Origin: an uncultured Pelagibacteraceae bacterium
GTDB lineage: Bacteria > Pseudomonadota > Alphaproteobacteria > Pelagibacterales > Pelagibacteraceae
NCBI GenBank assembly: GCA_902613065.1
Contig: CACMFU010000002.1
Span: forward strand, 62,001-126,000
Length of the DNA stretch: 64,000 nucleotides
Reading direction: 5' to 3'
Shown here: in pieces, positions 17,911-26,891 of the stretch
Layout of the letters: each line of letters begins with the position of its first letter
Numbering within the stretch: position 1 is the stretch's first letter
Notes under the pieces: model-generated
Told to the model about the DNA's origin: nothing
The model's input: only the letters and a program-made list of their open reading frames with translations
Databases searched by the model: none
Program-made: the position numbers and the translations under genes

Positions 17911-18363
17911 TTATTTCTTTCTATCCACAATAGTTGCTGTCCATTGTGCTTCTGCCATTTTTTTTCCGTTTACAAAAGCCTCGCCAGCATACTTCCACAC
18001 TCTTCCATGTGATCTTATAGCTTCAATATTTAATTCTAATCTACAATTTGGAATTACGGGACTTCTAAATCTAGCTTTTTCAACTGTCATTAAAAAAACT
18101 AACTTATTTTCGTATGTTCTTTTATCTATTCCAGAAGCGGTTAGAGCAGCAGCGGCTTGCCCAAATGCTTCAACGATTAATACTCCTGGCATAACTGGTT
18201 CATTGGGAAAATGCCCTTGAACAAAAAAACTGTTTTTTGTAACATTAACTATAGCAGTTGCAGATTTAAGTTTTTTTATATTTATTAGTTCATCTAACAA
18301 GAGCATAGGCTCTCTATGAGGCAATAACTCTTTAATTTGGTTTTTATTTAATTTATCAGACAT
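17911..18363 (-). CDS. fabZ: 3-hydroxyacyl-[acyl-carrier-protein] dehydratase FabZ
   Basis: A 150-residue hotdog-fold enzyme dehydrating 3-hydroxyacyl-ACP in fatty acid synthesis. The active-site helix region QGHFPNEPVMPGVLIVEAFG carries the catalytic pair H51 and E65. It competes with LpxA and LpxD for 3-hydroxyacyl-ACP, and its place between lpxD and lpxA is the widely conserved arrangement that balances membrane lipid and lipid A. It shares one base with the end of lpxD. Confidence 0.97.
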   Translation of the reverse strand: MSDKLNKNQIKELLPHREPMLLLDELINIKKLKSATAIVNVTKNSFFVQGHFPNEPVMPGVLIVEAFGQAAAALTASGIDKRTYENKLVFLMTVEKARFRSPVIPNCRLELNIEAIRSHGRVWKYAGEAFVNGKKMAEAQWTATIVDRKK

Positions 18364-19334
18364 TATTTATTATCTTTTAAAAATTTTCTTAAATCTTTCG
18401 CTGGATATCCCATTACTTTACTATTGTCAGGTATATTTTTTACAACACCGCTTCCTCCACCGATATGAACATTATTTCCAATTTTTAAATGTCCTGATAT
18501 TCCAGCTTGACCTCCAATAATTACTTTGTTACCCAAAGATGAACTCCCTGCAAAACCAACTTGAGCTGTAATAATACAATTATCACCTACATTAACATTA
18601 TGAGCTATATGTACCTGATTATCAATAAATGTATTTTCTCCAATTTTAGTGTCAGACATTGAACCACGATCAATCGTGTTATTACTTCCAATTTCAGAAT
18701 TATGTCCTATTATAACAATACCTATGTGGGGATATCTAATATTTTTTTTGTAATCTGGGAAAAAACCGAAACCTTTTTTTCCAATTATAGATCCATCAAG
18801 TATTTTAACATTATTTCCAATTTTTGAATATTTAATAACAATATTATTACCTATTTCACAATTATCTCCTATCTCAACATTTGACTCTATTATTGTATTA
18901 TGTCCAATTGAAGTATTCTTTCCTATTATAACATTTTTACCTATTAAAACGTTTTTACCAAATTTAATATTTTTATATTTCCTTTGGTCTGGAGTAAATA
19001 CATTATTATCAAAAGTATCATCTAAGGATTTTGGATAAAATAATAAGGTTACATTTGCTACTGAGGGTAAAACATTTTTAACTAATATCGGTTTACAATA
19101 TCTATCAACTATATTTTTATATCTAGTATTTGTTATTACATATTTTGCTTTTGTTTTTTTTAATAAATCAAAATATTTATTTGAATTCATAAATGAAATA
19201 TCATGACTATTCGCTGAAGCTAAATCTTTTATATCATAAATTTTTCTATCTTTACCAATAAAATCTAACTTTAATGTTTTAAAAATTTTTGAGAGTGGGA
19301 TGTTATTTTTTTTATAAAAAAATTTGTTATTCAT
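18363..19334 (-). CDS. lpxD: UDP-3-O-acylglucosamine N-acyltransferase
   Basis: A 323-residue left-handed beta-helix acyltransferase, third step of lipid A synthesis. An N-terminal uridine-binding domain (about residues 1-105) is followed by many hexapeptide repeats of the I-G-x-N-x-x-I type. The catalytic His region is DNQVHIAHNVNVGDN, and the C-terminal GGSGVVKNIPDNSKVMGYPA is typical. Full length. It starts directly after the skp stop. Confidence 0.95.
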   Translation of the reverse strand: MNNKFFYKKNNIPLSKIFKTLKLDFIGKDRKIYDIKDLASANSHDISFMNSNKYFDLLKKTKAKYVITNTRYKNIVDRYCKPILVKNVLPSVANVTLLFYPKSLDDTFDNNVFTPDQRKYKNIKFGKNVLIGKNVIIGKNTSIGHNTIIESNVEIGDNCEIGNNIVIKYSKIGNNVKILDGSIIGKKGFGFFPDYKKNIRYPHIGIVIIGHNSEIGSNNTIDRGSMSDTKIGENTFIDNQVHIAHNVNVGDNCIITAQVGFAGSSSLGNKVIIGGQAGISGHLKIGNNVHIGGGSGVVKNIPDNSKVMGYPAKDLRKFLKDNK

Positions 19335-19853
19335 TTAATTTGTTAATTTGTTTTGTTTAGTATTATCATCAATTAACTTTAATATATTTTTGGTTATATC
19401 CAAATTTTTAACACCAATAAGTACATTTTTTTTTTCAATTATAATACTAATTTTATTTTGTTCCACATAATCGGTAATTATAGGATTTAGTATTTTTAAA
19501 ATTTCAGCGGTATATTTTTTTTTTTCAACAATTAAAAAATCATTATATTTATTTCTTTGTTTTTGATATTTTTTTAATAAATCATTTAACTCACTAATTT
19601 TTTTTTTCATTTCATCTTCTTTCAATATATTTCCCTGATTTTTGATAATTTCGTCTTTTTTTTTTATATTTTTTTCCTGTACTATTAAACTTAATCTTTG
19701 TTTTTCACTTTTTTTTTTTAATTCTTCTTTATAAATTTTGCCAATTTCTGAATTATCAATAACAAATTGAACATCCAAATAAACAATGTTTGAACTTGCA
19801 TAAGAGAAATTGAAAATAAAAAAGATGAAAAAAATTAAATATGTATGCTTCAT
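19335..19853 (-). CDS. skp: OmpH/Skp-family periplasmic chaperone
   Basis: A 172-residue secreted protein. A signal peptide covers about residues 1-19, with cleavage probably after SYA. The mature part begins NIVYLDVQFVIDNS, a typical OmpH/Skp strand, and continues as a long Lys/Glu-rich coiled coil (about residues 35-125) before a short C-terminal strand region. Skp holds unfolded outer-membrane proteins in the periplasm. The place between bamA and lpxD is canonical. Length and composition are normal; sequence identity within this family is low, so the call leans on architecture and context. Confidence 0.85.
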   Translation of the reverse strand: MKHTYLIFFIFFIFNFSYASSNIVYLDVQFVIDNSEIGKIYKEELKKKSEKQRLSLIVQEKNIKKKDEIIKNQGNILKEDEMKKKISELNDLLKKYQKQRNKYNDFLIVEKKKYTAEILKILNPIITDYVEQNKISIIIEKKNVLIGVKNLDITKNILKLIDDNTKQNKLTN

Positions 19854-22099
19854 TAAAATGATGTGCCAATTCTAAATCTAAATCTTTCGGTAATATCAGT
19901 GTTGCTTTCACTTAATGGTACAGCATAAGAAAAAGTTAGTGGCCCAATAGGACTAAACCAGTTAACAGCAATACCTGATGACGATCTTATTTTATTTGAG
20001 TCAAGAGAGCTATTATAGTCAACTTCCCAAACATTAGCTAAATCAATGAAATAATTTAAATCTATATTTTCGTTTTCGAACAAAATATTTGGTAAAGTTG
20101 AGTTTAGGTTCATAGCTGCTGCATAATTTCCTCCAATAAATTGAGATCCGTCTTTTGGTCCAATTTTACCACTTTCAAAACCTCTTAATAGCCTACCAGG
20201 AACATATACTCGCTTAGAGATCCTTACGTTATCGTCAACAGAATTTATAGCTTTTAAATAGATTTTTGCGGATAATATTAAATTATCACTAAGTGAACGA
20301 TATACAGAACTTGTGAATTGATTTTCAATTGAAACATCATCAGAGTAAATCGGCAATGTTTGAGAAAAATTATTTAAAAAACCATCGGTCGGCTGAAAAT
20401 TTTGATCCAACTTATTGAAAGTTATTGAATATGTTAATAAATTTTCAAAATAATTTCCTTCTTGTTTTTTTACAATATTAGTAGCGTTTGATGAGGTTTC
20501 TAAATCCTCATAAAAATTGGACAATTCTAGATTTACGTATAGATCTGAAAATTGCTCAAATTCAGTACCAATTGTAATTCCAGTTCTACTAGTTTTATAT
20601 CCGCTAGAAGTCATAAAATCATTTGTTGAGCTCTCAATTGAAGTTTTAATAGATTTATCAGAATTATTATAGTTTGGATTTATTACTGAAAATTTACCTT
20701 TAATACTGTCATCGGTTAATGTTACATTTGTATCTAATTTTATACCAAGACCTAAATAATTATTTTCTTTGATTCCAGCAGTAAAAGAGGTTCCAGTGGT
20801 TCCTGTACCGGCACCAGCAAAAATTTCTCCTGTTGCTTTTTCTTCAACAGTTAGATTTATAATTTTTTCCTGATCTTTTTCAGATATAACTTCGTAATTA
20901 ACATTACTAAATATATTTTTTGCTTTTATGTTCGCAATAGATTTTTCAAATAAAATTTTATTAAATGGATCACCTTCATCTACAATTAAATTATTTCTTA
21001 TTACTTTTTCGTCGGTTATATAATTTCCCAATATATTTATTCTTTGAACATAATTTTTTTCTGTTTCTTTGAAATTAACTACAATATTAATTTTATCATC
21101 AGATTTAACTATTTCTGTAAAATCTGCGTTGATAAAAATAAAATCGTTTTGTAAAGTAAAATCATTGAGTTCATCAATCAAAGAAAGAATTTTTTTTTGT
21201 GAATATTTCTTACCCTCAAGTTTTGAAAATTTTTTTTGAAAAAAAATTAAATTTTCAGAAGACAAATCAGAGTTTTCCTCAATTTTTACTTCTCCAAATT
21301 GGTATTTATTTCCAGAATCAATATTAAATATTAATTCAAATTGGTTTTTTTCAGTGATTAATGTAGTGGTAGATTTAATTTTGACATCATAATAACCTCT
21401 ATTTAAATAAAACTTTTGTAATCTAGAAACATCCAGTCCAATTCTATTTGCATCAAGAAATTTATTAGACGTTATAAATTTCCAAAATTTAGATTCCTCA
21501 GAAACTATAATATTTCTCAAAGTACTGTCTCTAAAAATTTTATTACCTATAAATTTTATTTTTTGAATTTTTGCAATTTCCCCTAAATCAAAATCATATA
21601 CTAAATTAATAGTATTATTTTCATTAACTTCTATTGAAGTATTTAATTTAACAAAATAATAACCATATGATTTCAAAATATTTTTTAATAAGTTTACTTG
21701 TTCATTTATTTTACTTTCTATGAATGGATATTTTTCAATTTTTAATGTTATTTCCTCAACGGTTTCATAAATTTTATTTTTTTTTATACCATTAATTATA
21801 ATTGATTGAATTATTGGATTTTCTTTGACCTCAATAATTACTTCACCATTATTGTTAATTATTTTTACATCGCTAAAATAATTAGTTTTATATAATTCTT
21901 TTAATGATTCATTTAATAAATTTTGATTTATATTTAAACCTATCTCTAAATTTGAAAACATAATTATTGTTTCATTAGCAACTCTTTGATTACCATTAAT
22001 TACAATATTTTTAATTTGCTCTGAATAAACTTTTGAAGTAGAAAAAAATAATAATAAAATTAAAACATATTTTTTAAATATGAAAAATTTTTTAATCAT
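19853..22099 (-). CDS. bamA: outer membrane protein assembly factor BamA
   Basis: A 748-residue Omp85 protein. A signal peptide (about residues 1-27) precedes five POTRA domains; IVINGNQRVANETII opens the first. A 16-strand C-terminal barrel follows. The barrel carries the VPGRLLRGFESG motif, the family's conserved VRGF-type loop, and ends in RFRIGTSF, a C-terminal strand ending in Phe. BamA inserts beta-barrel proteins into the outer membrane. It overlaps dxr by 8 bases. The rseP protease gene usually found between dxr and bamA is absent. Confidence 0.95.
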   Translation of the reverse strand: MIKKFFIFKKYVLILLLFFSTSKVYSEQIKNIVINGNQRVANETIIMFSNLEIGLNINQNLLNESLKELYKTNYFSDVKIINNNGEVIIEVKENPIIQSIIINGIKKNKIYETVEEITLKIEKYPFIESKINEQVNLLKNILKSYGYYFVKLNTSIEVNENNTINLVYDFDLGEIAKIQKIKFIGNKIFRDSTLRNIIVSEESKFWKFITSNKFLDANRIGLDVSRLQKFYLNRGYYDVKIKSTTTLITEKNQFELIFNIDSGNKYQFGEVKIEENSDLSSENLIFFQKKFSKLEGKKYSQKKILSLIDELNDFTLQNDFIFINADFTEIVKSDDKINIVVNFKETEKNYVQRINILGNYITDEKVIRNNLIVDEGDPFNKILFEKSIANIKAKNIFSNVNYEVISEKDQEKIINLTVEEKATGEIFAGAGTGTTGTSFTAGIKENNYLGLGIKLDTNVTLTDDSIKGKFSVINPNYNNSDKSIKTSIESSTNDFMTSSGYKTSRTGITIGTEFEQFSDLYVNLELSNFYEDLETSSNATNIVKKQEGNYFENLLTYSITFNKLDQNFQPTDGFLNNFSQTLPIYSDDVSIENQFTSSVYRSLSDNLILSAKIYLKAINSVDDNVRISKRVYVPGRLLRGFESGKIGPKDGSQFIGGNYAAAMNLNSTLPNILFENENIDLNYFIDLANVWEVDYNSSLDSNKIRSSSGIAVNWFSPIGPLTFSYAVPLSESNTDITERFRFRIGTSF

Positions 22100-23264
22100 A
22101 ATATTTAATATTTAGTTCTAAATAATTTTTAGTAATCTTAATCATATTTTTTATATCATAAATATTATGTGGTTTTAATTTATAATATTTATTAAAATAT
22201 GGTTTTTTAATTAAATTTAATAAATTTTTATGTATGGAGGAGTAGTTTAATGTTCCAGATAAATATTTGGTAACCAGTTCATCATTTAGAGTTATTAATA
22301 TCGTCTCAAAATATGATGTATTTTCAGGTATTAGTTTTAAGATTTTTAATAAAGGAAATTTTTTTGTACTAGGAGTAAAAAATTTAAGATTATTTAATTT
22401 ATTATAATTATTTATGATTTCATTTTTTTTAAATCTTTCTTTTATGTTAATTGCATTTGAAATTGGGATAATCATTTCAGTTTCATGTGCTAAAAATTTT
22501 ATTAATTTACCCTTAAAAAATATGATTGCGTGTACATAAGATGAAGGATGTATTAAAATTGATAAATTTTTGTTTTTCAAATTAAAGATTTTTTTCGCTT
22601 CAATAAATTCAAAGATTTTATTCATCATCGTCGATGAATCGATTGAAATTTTTTTACCCATTTTCCAATTTGGATGTTTTAAAGCAAATTTAGGATGAAT
22701 ATTTGATATTTTACTATTCGATAAATTCAAAAAAGGTCCACCTGATGCGGTCAGTACAATTTTCTCCACGTCATTTATATTTTCATTTTTTATTAAATTC
22801 CAAATTGAGAAGTGTTCAGAGTCTAAGGGAATAAAGCTTGTTTTATACTTTTTTAATCTATTTAGTATTAAATGCCAGCCACAAACAATTGATTCTTTAT
22901 TTGCTATTAAAATATTTTTTGTTAGCGGTATAGCCTTAAGAGTTGGATATAAGCCATCTATACCCGATATAGAATTTATACAATATGTGACTTTTTTTTT
23001 AATTATTTTTTCTAAAGAATTAATACCCAAATATACTTTTATATTTTTTTTTAAAAATTTTTTCCTAAATTTTAAATAACTAATTTTATCTTCAATAATA
23101 ATATGTTTTACTCTATATTTAATTGCCTGATTGTAAATTTTTCTAACGTTTTTATTTGTTGTCAATAATTTAACTTTTAATTTTTTATTTTTATTTATAG
23201 ATTTTAAAGTAGATGAACCAATTGAACCAGTTGATCCTAATATTATAATTTGGTTATTCATCAA
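22092..23264 (-). CDS. dxr: 1-deoxy-D-xylulose 5-phosphate reductoisomerase
   Basis: A 390-residue enzyme that makes 2-C-methyl-D-erythritol 4-phosphate, the first committed step of the MEP pathway. The N-terminal NADPH site is IIILGSTGSIGSSTL, then NKESIVCGW and the metal/substrate motif PLDSEHFSIW. The catalytic loop LTASGGPF, the HPNWKMGKKISIDSSTMMNK motif and IEAKKIF follow. Its ATG sits 4 bases before the cdsA stop, an overlap suggesting coupling. With ispF at the window start, this supports isoprenoid synthesis through MEP. Confidence 0.96.
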   Translation of the reverse strand: MMNNQIIILGSTGSIGSSTLKSINKNKKLKVKLLTTNKNVRKIYNQAIKYRVKHIIIEDKISYLKFRKKFLKKNIKVYLGINSLEKIIKKKVTYCINSISGIDGLYPTLKAIPLTKNILIANKESIVCGWHLILNRLKKYKTSFIPLDSEHFSIWNLIKNENINDVEKIVLTASGGPFLNLSNSKISNIHPKFALKHPNWKMGKKISIDSSTMMNKIFEFIEAKKIFNLKNKNLSILIHPSSYVHAIIFFKGKLIKFLAHETEMIIPISNAINIKERFKKNEIINNYNKLNNLKFFTPSTKKFPLLKILKLIPENTSYFETILITLNDELVTKYLSGTLNYSSIHKNLLNLIKKPYFNKYYKLKPHNIYDIKNMIKITKNYLELNIKYYD

Positions 23265-23902
23265 ATTTTAATTAATAGAAAAATTGTTGGAATTGCAAAA
23301 ATTATACCATCGAACCTGTCTAATAAACCACCATGCCCAGGTATAATATTACCAGTGTCCTTTATTTTTGACTTTCTTTTTAAATAAGAGATAAACAAAT
23401 CACCTATTTGAGAAATTGAGGACACTAATAAAGAAAAGAAAACTATATTTTCAAATGAATACATATCTGTAAAAAATAATTTTGTTGATATTATTGAAAG
23501 AAAAAAAGCTCCTAACATACCAGAATATGTTTTGTTTGGACTAATTTTAGTAATTTTTTTTCCTTTAAATATTTTACCAAAAATATATCCACCTACATCG
23601 GATGAGATACATACAGTTATGATAAATATGTAATTTAATTTATATTCATTTAATCCATTTGAAAATATAAGCCAAGTTATACTTATTATTATAAATAAAT
23701 AAAATAATGTGAACGCTAAAATGATATAAAGTTTAAATTTATCAAATTTAAAAATTTTTTTAAATAATATGTTAAATTCAAAAAATATTTCTAAAAATAA
23801 TACAATTAATATTAAAAAAAGTATAATTTTAAATTTTATTGCTAATATAAATATTATTAATAATATTACCGAAGATATTAATCTTTTACTTAGTTCGCCC
23901 AT
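23261..23902 (-). CDS. cdsA: phosphatidate cytidylyltransferase
   Basis: A 213-residue polytopic membrane protein that makes CDP-diacylglycerol from CTP and phosphatidate. The C-terminal signature is clear: SDVGGYIFGKIFKGKK, the SPNKTYSGMLGA motif, and GHGGLLDRFDGIIFAIP. The usual length is about 260-285 residues; this one is shorter at the N-terminal side, where one or two helices may be missing. The start overlaps the end of uppS by 17 bases. Confidence 0.93.
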   Translation of the reverse strand: MGELSKRLISSVILLIIFILAIKFKIILFLILIVLFLEIFFEFNILFKKIFKFDKFKLYIILAFTLFYLFIIISITWLIFSNGLNEYKLNYIFIITVCISSDVGGYIFGKIFKGKKITKISPNKTYSGMLGAFFLSIISTKLFFTDMYSFENIVFFSLLVSSISQIGDLFISYLKRKSKIKDTGNIIPGHGGLLDRFDGIIFAIPTIFLLIKI

Positions 23903-24578
23903 TTAAGCCACCAAAATTTCTATTTATGTTTTTAAAATTATTTATAATTTTATTAAAATCATTTTCATTAAAATCGGGCCACATTTTTTTCTCAAAAAAG
24001 ATCTCTGTATATATTGATTGCCATATTAAAAAGTTGCTAATTCTATTAGTATTTCCAGTTCTAATTAAAATTTCAGGGTCAGGTATGCCTTTGGTAAATA
24101 AATTATTATTAATGTTACGTTCATTTACTCTTATGCGTTTCCTGTTTAATTTTTTGATAGTAGTAATAATCTCTTGTCTTGAACCATAGTTAAGTGCCAT
24201 ATTTATTTGAATTTTATTATTTTTTTTTGTCAATTTTTCAACTTTTTTAATTTTATTTTTTAGATTTAAAGGAAATGGCTTTATATTACCTATAATTTTT
24301 ATTCTAATATTTTTATCTAATAAATTATTTATTTCATTATCAATATAATTTGACAACAATTTAAATAAATAATTAATTTCATTTATTGGTCTTTTCCAAT
24401 TTTCTGTTGAAAAAACAAAGAGTGTAAGATGTTTAATTTTTTTTTTAATAGCTGCTGTTATAATTTTTTCTACTGTTGATAAACCTTTTTTATGTCCGTA
24501 ATTTCTTGATTTTTTTTTTTTTAATCCCCATCTACCATTGCCATCCATTATTATGGCTACATGTTTAGGAGAATTCAT
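23886..24578 (-). CDS. uppS: undecaprenyl diphosphate synthase
   Basis: A 230-residue cis-prenyltransferase making C55 undecaprenyl diphosphate, the lipid carrier for peptidoglycan and LPS glycans. Motifs: HVAIIMDGNGRWG with the catalytic D12, a GHKKG motif, LFVFSTENWKRP, NMALNYGSRQEI, and the dimer/catalytic region PDPEILIRTGNTNRISNFLIWQ. It has a 4-base overlap with frr. A 13-base A run on the coding strand encodes KKKK near residue 20. Confidence 0.96.
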   Translation of the reverse strand: MNSPKHVAIIMDGNGRWGLKKKKSRNYGHKKGLSTVEKIITAAIKKKIKHLTLFVFSTENWKRPINEINYLFKLLSNYIDNEINNLLDKNIRIKIIGNIKPFPLNLKNKIKKVEKLTKKNNKIQINMALNYGSRQEIITTIKKLNRKRIRVNERNINNNLFTKGIPDPEILIRTGNTNRISNFLIWQSIYTEIFFEKKMWPDFNENDFNKIINNFKNINRNFGGLNGRTK

Positions 24579-25129
24579 ATTTTCATTATTTCTTTTTCTT
24601 TTGAAGAAACTTTGTCATCAATTAACTTAATATTTTGATCTGTGTGATCTTGAATTAATTTTCCAAATTTTTTTTCATCATCCTCTGATATTTCCTTTGA
24701 TTTTAATAATTTCTTTAAATCATCATTACCATCTCTTCTTATATTTCTTATTGATACTTTACATTTTTCACCCATTGATTTTATTATTTTTTTTATTTCA
24801 ATTCTTCTCTCCTCGCTTAAGTCTGGAATGGGTAGTCTTATTAATTGACCATCTATTTGTGGATTTAGTCCGAGTTCTGATTTTTTTATTGCAGAGTCTA
24901 TTAGTGGAACATTGTTAATATCCCATGTCTGAATATTTATTGTTCTTGGCTCTGGTGTTGTAATTGTTCCTAATTGATTTATAGGCATTTTTTGGCCATA
25001 AACATCAACTTTTATAAAATCAAGCATGTTGGCATTTGCTCTTCCAGTTCTAAGAGAATTTAATTCTTTATAAAATACTTCGATTGTTTTTGACATTTTA
25101 GATTTATAAGAGTTATCATCAAACATCAT
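24575..25129 (-). CDS. frr: ribosome recycling factor
   Basis: A 184-residue protein that, with EF-G, splits post-termination ribosomes. Typical motifs are [15 protein letters not shown] (about residues 24-38), a [16 protein letters not shown] stretch, IPDLSEERR and [16 protein letters not shown]. Full length. The start reads ATGATG and overlaps the tsf stop by 4 bases, so either Met is possible. UMP kinase (pyrH), which normally lies between tsf and frr, is absent. Confidence 0.97.
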   Translation of the reverse strand: MMFDDNSYKSKMSKTIEVFYKELNSLRTGRANANMLDFIKVDVYGQKMPINQLGTITTPEPRTINIQTWDINNVPLIDSAIKKSELGLNPQIDGQLIRLPIPDLSEERRIEIKKIIKSMGEKCKVSIRNIRRDGNDDLKKLLKSKEISEDDEKKFGKLIQDHTDQNIKLIDDKVSSKEKEIMKI

Positions 25130-25977
25130 TCTCCAATTTTAATTCTTGCAAATTCCTTTATTTTTAAATTTGCGATATTAATTTCGGCTATTATATCTTT
25201 TACTTTTTTTTTTGGTTCCATTACCCAATTTTGGGTCATTAAGCTATTTTCTTCCTTAAATTTATTCATTTTACCTAAACTTATTTTTTTTGCAATTTCT
25301 GTTGATTTACCCAAATTTTTTAATTCTTGCTCAATTAATTCTTTTTCTTTTTCGAGTACTTCAGTATCAATATTTTCCGAATTTAGAGCTAATGGATTTG
25401 AGGCAGCAATATGCATTGACAATTGTTTACCAAATATATTTACTTCATTTTTTTCTTGATCAGTTTCAATTGATACAACAACACCTAACTTAGAAATATT
25501 ATCTTTTATTACAGAATGTTGATATATAAAATTTTGAGAGTTAGGATTTTCTATAGTCTTTAATCTACCAATGGTTATTTTTTCTCCAATTTTTGCTATT
25601 AAAGCTACTAAATTCTCTTCAACAGTTTTTTTATTCATCATTATAGAATTGTTGAGTTTATTTAAATCAGAGGAACAAACATTATTTAATTCACTGATTT
25701 CTTTTACAAACTCTACAAAATCATTATTTTTTGCTACAAAATCAGTTTCGCAATTAATTTCTATTAAGGAAGCTTTTGTTTTATTTCCAGTAATTGCTAT
25801 TACTCCCTCTGTAGCATTTCTAGACATTTTTTTTGAAGCTTTTGCTATTCCTTTAACTCTTAAAATTTCAGCAGCTTTATCTAAATTTCCATTAGTTTCT
25901 TTTAACGCTGAATTACAATCTTTAAAACCTGCTCCAGTCGATTGTCTTAATTTTTTTACTTTTTCTAAATCATTCAT
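25126..25977 (-). CDS. tsf: elongation factor Ts
   Basis: A 283-residue guanine nucleotide exchange factor for EF-Tu. The N-terminal UBA-like domain has [16 protein letters not shown], and the conserved TDFVAKN motif is at residues 78-84 ([12 protein letters not shown]). The later repeat domain is present in full. It lies 16 bases after rpsB, in the standard rpsB-tsf pair, and probably shares the control exerted at the rpsB leader. Confidence 0.96.
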   Translation of the reverse strand: MNDLEKVKKLRQSTGAGFKDCNSALKETNGNLDKAAEILRVKGIAKASKKMSRNATEGVIAITGNKTKASLIEINCETDFVAKNNDFVEFVKEISELNNVCSSDLNKLNNSIMMNKKTVEENLVALIAKIGEKITIGRLKTIENPNSQNFIYQHSVIKDNISKLGVVVSIETDQEKNEVNIFGKQLSMHIAASNPLALNSENIDTEVLEKEKELIEQELKNLGKSTEIAKKISLGKMNKFKEENSLMTQNWVMEPKKKVKDIIAEINIANLKIKEFARIKIGE

Positions 25978-25993
25978 TAGTTAAAATTTTTAA

Positions 25994-26767
25994 TTAGTTT
26001 AATTTTTTATCAGGCAAATTTTTTTTATTTTTATTTTCATCTATAATTTTATTATCTGTTATTTCATCGTTTGCTTGATTAATTTTCTTTTGAGCATCAT
26101 CAATTGTTTCTTTCATTAATGTACAATACAAATCTATTGATCTTCTTGCATCATCATTTCCGGGAATTGGAAAATCGATACCATCAGGATTTGAGTTTGT
26201 ATCAAGTATTGCAATTATTGGTATTCCAAGTTTAATAGATTCTTTGATAGCTAAAGACTCGTAGTTTGTATCTATAATAAATACTAAGTCAGGGATTTTT
26301 TTCATATCCATTATTCCACCAAGTGATCTTTGCAATTTGTCTCTTTGACCACTCATTTTAAGCAATTCTTTTTTTGTAAAACCTCTATTTTCTGATGAAA
26401 GATCAGAATTTATTTTATTTAATTTTTTAATTGAATTTGAAATCGTACCCCAATTAGTTAACATACCACCTAACCATCTATAATTGACAAAATATTGATC
26501 TGTGTCTTTAGCTAATTGAGCAACGGCCTCTGAAGCTTGTTTTTTTGTAGATATAAATAAAATTTTTCCACCTGATGAAATTGTATTATGAACTTTTTCC
26601 ATCGCTGTGTTTGTTAACTCTAAAGTTTGAGTTAAATCAATTATATGAATTGAGTCTCTTTTTCCAAAGATGTACTTTCTCATTTTTGGATTCCACCTTA
26701 AAGTCTTATGCCCAAGATGGACACCTGCTTCTAATAATTGTTCGATAGTTAATTTAGGTATTTTCAT
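25994..26767 (-). CDS. rpsB: 30S ribosomal protein S2
   Basis: A 257-residue S2. It has the N-terminal LLEAGVHLGHKTLRWNPKM, the FVNYRWLGGMLTNWGTI motif, and the region NYESLAIKESIKLGIPIIAILDTN. The C-terminal 25 residues are a charged Asp/Lys/Asn tail. It opens the series leading to lpxB. The 124-base leader after dnaE can fold into a conserved-looking pseudoknot that covers the initiation region, consistent with autoregulation by S2. Confidence 0.97.
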   Translation of the reverse strand: MKIPKLTIEQLLEAGVHLGHKTLRWNPKMRKYIFGKRDSIHIIDLTQTLELTNTAMEKVHNTISSGGKILFISTKKQASEAVAQLAKDTDQYFVNYRWLGGMLTNWGTISNSIKKLNKINSDLSSENRGFTKKELLKMSGQRDKLQRSLGGIMDMKKIPDLVFIIDTNYESLAIKESIKLGIPIIAILDTNSNPDGIDFPIPGNDDARRSIDLYCTLMKETIDDAQKKINQANDEITDNKIIDENKNKKNLPDKKLN

Positions 26768-26891
26768 ATTTGTTCCCGGTTATGCCACCACAATTATTGC
26801 CCTAATGGGACCGGAGGTTTAAAACCACTAATTGTGTGCGTGTTAATTTTCCAGATAAATACAATTTATAATATAAAATTCAACCTTTTTT
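26768..26891 (-). promoter_or_regulatory. rpsB 5' leader with potential pseudoknot (candidate S2 autoregulatory element)
   Basis: Read on the minus strand, an 8-base-pair stem joins CACAATTA (26836-26829) to TAATTGTG (26796-26789) with no mismatch. Its loop holds a small CCC-ATTA-GGG hairpin (26809-26800) and the segment CCGGT (26814-26810). CCGGT is complementary to ACCGG (26780-26776), which lies 9 bases before the ATG. The two together form an H-type pseudoknot that would cover the initiation region. The leader is also GC-rich compared with its surroundings. Autogenous control of rpsB by S2 through its leader is established in other proteobacteria. A promoter must lie in the AT-rich part near 26855-26891, but no clear boxes can be assigned. 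Confidence 0.7.
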
